The notes beneath the pieces are model-generated. The model was not told the DNA's origin and did no database searches. It worked only from the letters and a program-made list of their open reading frames with translations. The translations under genes and the position numbers were made by a program. Positions 16,964 to 22,566 of a stretch of 22,566 nt of DNA are shown here, piece after piece. The stretch is from Sphaeroforma sirkka. Taxonomy: Eukaryota > Opisthokonta > Ichthyosporea > Ichthyophonida. The DNA lies in the NCBI GenBank assembly GCA_001586965.3, contig LUCW03001829.1:1-22566 (forward strand), given 5' to 3'. Numbering within the stretch: the stretch's first letter is position 1; each line of letters opens with the position of its first letter.

Positions 16964-17859
16964 TCATGCCTGATACAGTATAAGTGCCTCCATTACGTCG
17001 GTACAAAACTCACTACCGTTATCAGAACATAGTACTCGGGGGAAACCGAAGTCATTAAAGACGTGATAGCATAATTCTGCCACTGTTTGTGGACGTTTGT
17101 TCGGTATTGCATAAAGCAAGTTATAGCCCGAAGCCACACATAAGAAATGACAGATATATACATCGCCAGTATGCTTGGATCGCGGGAGTTTAACCAATCG
17201 ACTATGACTCGGCGCATCGGTTGGTCTTCTGTCTTTTAGGGGTGCCCAACCGTATCGCTTGATCTGGTTCTTTTCACAATCAGTACAGCGTCGGTATACT
17301 TCACGTATGGTTTCTTTCAGCGCCGGGTGATCAAGCCCTGCACGAATAGCCATTTTATAAGTATGCTCATATGCTCGATGCGTTAAATTATGTATAATTT
17401 TAACTCTACTTTCGAGCTCCTCTAAGTCAGTCAGATTCTGCGTAACGCTGGCTGGATGAACCATAGTCCTGTTGGAAAGGGCAACCTCAGTATCAGGAGG
17501 GGTAGAGTCCTGAGATACATAATTGACAACATTGGATTGTTGAAGTATCTTCTTCAGTTGTTTCGCAACTCCTGGCTGTTCTTTAAGCAGCGCTTTAAGT
17601 AGTTGAGTGCGAGCTTCAGGTTCTCTTAGAGTTTTGAGTCTTTGATCCATGGCCTTAGCTAGTTCCATGTTTTTTACGATCTAATGCCGTTTCAATCGGC
17701 ATTACCTCGACTACAATCTTGTTGGGTGCATGTGTTGTACGAGTCTTGAGCTTTTGTTCAAACTCTTTTAGACTCCTCTAGTTTAGCTAAGAATTCGGTT
17801 GAGGGTTTCCACACTTAGTGGTACCTGCAGGACCGATGCGACAAACAATGGTGTGTTTC
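16964..17859 (-). pseudogene. B2 integrase zinc-binding region and catalytic core
   Basis: Frame 17668-16964 (234 residues). A charged N-terminal linker is followed by HNLTHRAYEHTYKMAIRAG and RRCTDCEKNQ, the H/C region. Then come HTGDVYICHFLCVASGYNLL (first core aspartate) and VLCSDNGSEFCTDVMEAL (second aspartate, DNGSEF). The third acid lies in the next feature. From 17859 to about 17670 the linker contains KKTPWKHTIVCRIGPAG, shared with family A. The stretch 16986-17859 is exactly what B1 lacks at the insertion of A. Confidence 0.85.
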
Positions 17860-18760
17860 CAAGGCGTCTTCTTAATAGAATAGGATCCCTGATACAAGAA
17901 CGTGTCGGTTTCACGGTCGACATAAATAGGTTCGTCTTGAATCATATTAATTAAATCACGTATCCATGGGTCGGAGGTTACGTAAGGGACAACACAGCGT
18001 AATGGTAGATTTAGTAATATTAACATAATTTAACAACTGTGCGATAAGTTGACAAGGTGGGTTAGCCCACGCATTATGCTTTGATAAGTCAAGCTGAAAT
18101 GCATCACCTTTAGGATGAGTCAACGACCTATATTCAGAAACCTGTTTGTTATGTTCTGCGGCGAACATATCAACAGTAAATGGACCCCATCGTGATTGAG
18201 CGAGGTTAAACCATTTCTTATTTAGCAGCATCAATCGGTTGCTAATAACTCTTTTGACTGTTTTCTGGTAGTCGGGCACAAGTCGAGAGAGCATGTCAGG
18301 AAGATGGTTATGTATTCCTGGAATGTGTGTTATATTAAAAGCGAACTTGGCAATAATGTCATGCCAGCGGCTCACCAACTGTGAATCAGGGTTCATATCT
18401 TTTAAGTATGTTAAAGACTTTTGATCACAGGCGACAGTAAAGTAACTTCCATAAAGGTAGTCTTTAAACTGTCTTAGCGCAGTAACTATAGCAAGGAGCT
18501 CTTGTTTAACGGTAGGGTAATTCCGTTGACTCTTATTATAACTCTTGCTAAAGAATTGTATGTAGCGCGGTTTACCATTTATCGTTTGGTAAAGCACTCC
18601 ACCTACCGCTCGATCTGAAGCGTCGGTTGCTACTTGGAATGGGACACCATCCACAGGGTACTGCATGATGGGTGCGTCCATTACTTTACTTTTGACTAGT
18701 TTAAATGCATCATCACATTCTTTAGTCAAAGCTTCCCAAAGGTCCTTTGTGCAGCCGTAG
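17860..18760 (-). pseudogene. B2 RNase H and Dam-like domain
   Basis: Frame 18729-17956 (257 residues) has VATDASDRAVGG, VKQELLAIV, VACDQKSLTYL and LPDMLSRL as RNase H landmarks. Residues 171-250 (about 17980-18219) are the Dam-like domain, with WGPFTVDMFAAEHNKQ and HNAWANPPCQLI. A frame change near 17990 leads to frame 18026-17787 with YVDRETDTFLYQGSYSIKKTPW. The B2 sequence between DMLSRL and the Dam-like domain is scrambled relative to B1 by small indels (near 18230). Confidence 0.88.
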
Positions 18761-19404
18761 GTGACTGAAAGGCTTTAAGTAATGAGAAAGATGCGGTACC
18801 AATCCGAGAAGAAGTTAACAAACCCACACACAGAGTTCACATCTCTTCCAGTAATTGGTGTTGATAAATCCAACAGAAACTGTTTCTTGCCAGGATCAAT
18901 TTCTACCCCTGCTGCAGATACTTTGTAGCCAAGTAAGTGTATAGTATCTTTAGCAAAAGAACACTTGTCTTCGTTAATCTTAAGTTTAGCATGATTAAGT
19001 CGCTTTAAGACTTCTTTAACGAGTTTAGCATGTTCATGTGCTGTCTTTGTAAAGATAACTATATCATCTAAATAGACTGATACGTTATATACGACAGGTC
19101 CGCAAATAGTTCCATCATAACTTGTTGGAAGAAAGAAGGTAACATGTGTAAGCCTTCAGGTGCACCTTTAAACTGGTACTTCTTACCTTGCCAAGTAAAG
19201 GAAAAGTATTTCCTATGAGGCTCATATATCTGTAGTTGATGGAATGCAGCTTTTAAGTCTATCTTGGAAAAGATAGTCGCACCCTCCATTTTGCGTAGTA
19301 TCTCGCTTATCTTAGGTAAGGAAAACTATGTTGCGGAATTAGTTTGTTGATTGGCGACAGACAGGTCTAGTACTACTCTTGTTTTACTAAACGTTCCATC
19401 AGAT
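18761..19404 (-). pseudogene. B2 reverse transcriptase core
   Basis: Frame 19289-19068 carries FSKIDLKAAFHQLQI and FKGAPEGLHMLPSFFQQVM. A two-base AT insertion near 19090 throws the YLDD box (19063-19074) out of frame, whereas B1 is intact there. The thumb continues in another phase to about 18840. Near 19322 a run has lost a base, and near 19361 there is a 4-bp ACAG insertion relative to B1. Confidence 0.88.
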
Positions 19405-20149
19405 TTATATTGATCGACCGCTAGAGAGAGCTAAGTTAACTGGGGTTGCATCATAATTGATTTCAATTAGACCCTGTTTTAACCAATCTTCGATTTGGGT
19501 TTTGACAACGTCTTTGTGTCTCCAACTCACGTAGTTATGTGAAGGACACTTTAACTTAGAGAAGTCGACGTTTGTTAAGTCAAGTCTAACGTACCCATTA
19601 GAGAACTTAAACATACACCAGTCAGTTATTGCAATCTTCCTGTTTTGTATAATTAAGTCCATAATATATATCGGTGAAGTGCGGAATCATATCCTTTGCT
19701 TCACCTTCCGGAGGTTTAGGTATCTTTAACATATTATCATCTGACTGATCTTTATTCGGGTCTAGCCCATTAGGCAGACCAGTGAGTGTTATACCTAAAC
19801 TGAGAAGATCAGTCATACCTATAATTAAATCGTATTTCTGAGACATGTCAGTAACGATTAGGTGAGTCTTCACTTCTCTTCTATCTGACAGCATTATGTG
19901 TGCATAGTCAATGGCTTGTTCGCAAGTAGTAACTTTGCCATTTCCCAAGATTAAATCAGTTGTTTCGTTATGGACAGCCATATCTGTAGCGTAGGCTACT
20001 CGGCATGAATAGCAGAGACTTCAGCCCCTGGATCAAATAGTGCCATAACTTTTTTCTCCATTTACGAAAACTGTTTGAAAGATACGTTCATCTCCTTTGG
20101 TATAGATTTTATTGAACATTTTCTCATAATCTTGCTCTAGTGCGCACAT
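19405..20149 (-). pseudogene. B2 aspartic protease and start of RT
   Basis: Three frames: about 20149-20040, 19981-19622 and 19662-19405. The active site is DPG (20026-20034), as in B1. DLIIGMTDLLSLGI and IEDWLKQGLIEI are present. Breaks relative to B1 are an extra T near 20050, a lost base near 20009 and an added AT near 19664. Confidence 0.83.
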
Positions 20150-20158
20150 ATGGTACTG

Positions 20159-20161
20159 TCA
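20159..20161 (-). promoter_or_regulatory. In-frame UGA between gag and pol of B2
   Basis: Same TGA CAG TAC CAT ATG arrangement as in B1, with the protease ATG at 20147-20149. Confidence 0.55.
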
Positions 20162-21293
20162 GTGCTTAACTTGGACGTCTGGTAAGTCCTTGCAATCCTC
20201 TTTGTGCCAACCGTTAGTACCCTTGCAAGTAGCACACTCTTTCATATAGTGTCCAAAATCTGGCTTGCCTGGTGCACACTTAACAGGGTCGTGTCTACCA
20301 TTCCACTTGCCATTACGTTTTGTGAGGTTGTAACCACACTTCTTGCAAGGCGCTCTCACCTTCTTATCACCTTTCGGTTCGGTAGAAGTAGAGCCAGTAC
20401 CCCCCTCCAGTAGTAGTGCGAGGTTTCTTAGTACTACGCGCAGTATTAGTCTCTACTGCGTTTTCGCTTAGTAGTGGGCTGGGTGTAGCTCGTCGTGGTA
20501 CTAAGTACTCTAGTAGAGGAATTGGTATGCTTGTGTACTATCTTCTCAAAGACAGACCAAGGCATAGATCGCAAATCACCATAGGCGATGATGTCATCAT
20601 TGACTTTCTTAAAGAGGTTAGCTCCCAGAGTCTCCATCATCTGACAAATTAATAAATATTCGCCAGTATAGGTACGACCACCCATCCAGTATTCATATGT
20701 GTCATATGAGCTAGAGCACCTCGAATAGTGGTATCGTTCGCAAAGAACTTGCGAGACTCTAGAAGTTCACGGTCACGTGCATCTTCAAAAAAGGTGTTAA
20801 GTATATTATCACGCAACTGGTGCCAGGGTAGGGCTTTCCAGTTGGGCTCATGAAACCTTCAAGATAGTTCGCCATTCACCTGGCTCACAGAAATGAATAA
20901 AGGCATTCATCATCTGCTTATCCCTAAGGCTGGCAGACTCCTTAAGTTGGTCGAAGGCCTTCAGTGTCTCCACTGTACTCTCATTAGTAGAGAAATCGAC
21001 CTCAGCCTGCGCGTTACCTAGCTGCTTTATAAAGCTTGGTTCTAAGTGTTCACGAGGCTCATGCTCAGTGCTACGGGCTGCTAGTGCCAAGATGGTGTCT
21101 ATTTCCTTTCTCTTGTTATCGATTAGATAGCGAATGTTATCCGCTTTCCTATCGTCAAGGTCAGAGTCATTCAATAGACGGTCCTCAAGGACTTGCATAC
21201 CAGAGCGTAATAGCCTGAGACGAGTATGTCTGGTTCTCACTTCCTCATCCTCAGGATTAGGCGGGAACTCTCTAACGAGGTACTGGTGTAGCG
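20159..21293 (-). pseudogene. B2 gag, capsid and nucleocapsid parts
   Basis: Frame 21240-20848 (continuing upstream to about 21293) is strongly helical (LRLLRSGMQVLEDRLLNDSD, then LEPSFIKQLGNAQ and FIHFCEPGEWRTIL). Frame 20685-20446 and frame 20359-20159 carry the rest: a Ser/Thr-rich linker and the two variant Cys/His clusters at the C-terminus, as in B1. Breaks lie near 20845, 20690 and 20400-20480. One residue in the second cluster differs from B1 (CATC versus CAIC). Confidence 0.8.
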
Positions 21294-22127
21294 ATTGCCA
21301 AAATCGTGATTACCAGGGTTGGTTGGCAAATGAGGGTCGATATTACGAGGATGGTAAGCCTCATCGAGTTCCATACGATCATATCCTCTGACAGGGTTAG
21401 GTTTGTCAAGAGGATGGTCGATGGTAGCATCAGAGCTATAGAGATTAAATTTTGAAATATTATCTCTCTCGCCAGTGGTAACTGGCTTAGTAGTAAACAT
21501 ACTGGCTGGTAAACCAGTAGGTCTCGGGGTTCGAAACCCGGCCGAATTTTTTCTTCTTCTTCGGTATAGGAAGAATATCAGCCAAGTGGGACACGATAGA
21601 GGGTCCACAACTGCTGCTGCCGCTAGCTCCTTCAAGAGCGCTTCAGTGCAGTTCAATTGGCGTCGAGATTGAGAGGATCCAACCACTCGTTGTCGAGTTA
21701 TGGCGTCCTCAGCTTCGGCCCCAAGATTTGAGCTGAATGGAATGGCTTCTCCATCGATGGCGAAACCGAAATTTTCGGACAGGTCAATACTTCCTTTTCA
21801 CGCCGGATTTGTGCTGGAGTGTCCTTTAGATGTGGAGTTATAATGCCCCCCGACATTCGTATCCACGAATTTTCCAGCCTTTCGACGTTTATCCCCAATA
21901 TTTGACGGCACGTGGTCGGGGGGGTAGGTGATACACGGACGCTGGCGAGCCTTTCCGCGGTAGTAGATACCTCTTCTTCCAAGGCTTTAGGATCCGACGA
22001 GTCATCCTCAGAATAATCCTCTGTACCAACCTCAGAATTTGCTTCCCCAACAGTATCCTCGGCAGGCTCAACTCCAGACAGGCTAGGTGTTTCCACAGGG
22101 ACCTCAGGAACCTCGGCGCGTACCTCT
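21237..22127 (-). pseudogene. B2 gag N-terminal region, acidic then mixed
   Basis: Two frames, about 22127-21698 and 21686-21237, the break lying near 21715. The first is acidic and proline-rich (VETPSLSGVEPAEDTVGEAN, then SEDDSSDPKALEEEV). The second has a short hydrophobic-basic stretch (WLIFFLYRRRRK) and then NPVRGYDRMELDEAYHPRNI, leading into the helical part through a frame change near 21290. No known domain is recognised. The first frame stays open to the right into LTR sequence, without an ATG, which fits a deletion that fused gag to the LTR. It is gag by position only. Confidence 0.5.
21483..21545 (+). pseudogene. tRNA-Thr(GGU)-like fossil, antisense to gag
   Basis: The plus strand has an A-box-like TGGCTTAGTAGT (21483-21494) and a perfect B box GGTTCGAAACC (21528-21538), 45 nt apart as in an intron-less tRNA. 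A 5-bp anticodon stem ACTGG/CCAGT (21501-21505 and 21514-21518) closes a loop with CTGGTAAA, reading anticodon GGU if one extra A is allowed. A T6 run follows at about 21547. The acceptor stem does not pair, the D stem is weak and one T-stem pair is wrong, so it is not a functional tRNA. Chance similarity inside gag is possible. Confidence 0.3.
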
Positions 22128-22565
22128 AGCTGTTCTTTATTGAATAATTTTCACTAGAAGTACTAGGTGTTCATGACCGCTTGCCTAATTTGTAAATAGA
22201 CATAATAACGTAAGTCACGTTAATACATTAGCTGATATAAATAAAGTTCCATCTGAAGAAAAGTTAAAAAAAAAAAAGACTTATTGGATTTTGGAGATTG
22301 GCGGGAGGACCAAAATCTATAAGTAGTAGTTCGGAGATTATAAAATTTAGTTTATAATATCCTACATCTACTAATGTCTCAAATAGGTCCAAGTAGATGA
22401 GTCATACCAAATACTCAGGCTATTGGAGCCATCAAAGTGAATTTAGAACACTTTGGAAATATTGGAAAAAGAGCTTGTACTAAATTATTTAAAATACAAA
22501 TAAAACCAATGTATTATCTCAATTGATCTTGATATTTTAGACTGACCGGAGGCCGTATTTCTACA
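22114..22565 (-). repeat. 5' LTR of B2, truncated
   Basis: Similarity to 1907-2560 begins at GCGTACCTCTAGCTG and runs to TTCTACA at 22565. The first 200 or so bp of the plus-strand LTR, including the TGTAAAC terminus, are missing, as are the leader and primer site. It has about 15 extra bases near 22140 relative to B1. ATGAGTCAT is at 22397-22405. Confidence 0.8.
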
Positions 22566-22566
22566 A

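Larger units (their letters stand above)
15301..22565 (-). mobile_element. Family B LTR retrotransposon copy 2 (B2), nested in B1 gag
   Basis: A 7.3-kb element with both LTRs and all pol domains in order. It is colinear and highly similar to B1, with differences that are mainly small indels. The left terminus joins B1 gag exactly at a TG LTR end. B2 supplies the integrase core that B1 has lost. Frames are broken at several places different from those in B1. The 5' leader, the primer site and part of the 5' LTR seem deleted, so gag abuts the LTR interior. Confidence 0.88.
1907..22566 (-). mobile_element. Family B LTR retrotransposon copy 1 (B1), interrupted, runs off right edge
   Basis: B1 is the oldest visible layer. 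Its pieces are the 3' LTR (1907-2560), the end of pol (2561-3717), RNase H back to gag (12123-15300), and presumably the gag start and 5' LTR beyond 22566. Element A (3718-12122) breaks its integrase and element B2 (15301-22565) breaks its gag. The assignment rests on colinear near-identity with B2: sequence left of 3718 matches B2 up to about 16985, and sequence right of 12122 resumes at B2 17860. The pol order, LTRs with TG...CA ends and a G-rich polypurine tract make it a Ty3/gypsy-type element. It cannot be autonomous, because the integrase N-terminal and core parts are missing. Confidence 0.85.

Noticed and set aside
1907..22565. Tandem LTR-internal-LTR-internal-LTR made by unequal exchange
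   Set aside because: B1 gag is cut in mid-gene exactly at the LTR end and lacks its start and leader, which fits nesting of B2 better than LTR sharing.

Overview
The window is eukaryotic repeat DNA: a nest of three LTR retrotransposons of the Ty3/gypsy type. All three read on the minus strand, so gag is on the right and the 3' LTR on the left. About 1.9 kb of AT-rich flank with no convincing gene lies at the left edge. Chromodomain-type integrase tails, TG...CA LTRs and the absence of any bacterial gene or operon show a eukaryotic nuclear genome. The sequence alone does not let me assign the lineage.

Layout. (1) 1-1906: flank with hairpins, a 15-bp tandem repeat and microsatellite-like tracts. 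(2) Family B, copy 1 (B1): 3' LTR 1907-2560, then the end of pol 2561-3717, continuing at 12123-15300. It is incomplete here; its gag start and 5' LTR should lie beyond the right edge. (3) Family A, one copy, 3718-12122: 8.4 kb, more GC-rich, LTRs of 247 and 218 bp, inserted in the integrase gene of B1. (4) Family B, copy 2 (B2): 15301-22565, inserted in the gag gene of B1. The two B copies are close relatives.

Gene order on the minus strand in both families is gag, aspartic protease, reverse transcriptase, RNase H, an extra domain, integrase (zinc-binding H/C region, catalytic core, GPY/F module), then a chromodomain or chromodomain-like tail. The extra domain between RNase H and integrase resembles the phage-type Dam adenine methyltransferase fold known from DIRS elements. 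It carries NPPW in family A and NPPC in both B copies. In family B, gag and pol share one frame, separated by a single UGA in both copies, and the protease active site reads D-P-G in both copies instead of D-T/S-G.

All three elements carry frameshifts at different places, mostly one-base indels, so each is annotated as a pseudogene. The lesions may be real decay or uncorrected long-read errors. The A LTRs differ by few substitutions, which points to a fairly recent insertion. The junctions give an order: B1 first, then A and B2 each into B1. A sits without a target-site duplication and replaces about 874 bp of B1, while B2 has a plausible 5-6 bp duplication that the window edge cuts off.
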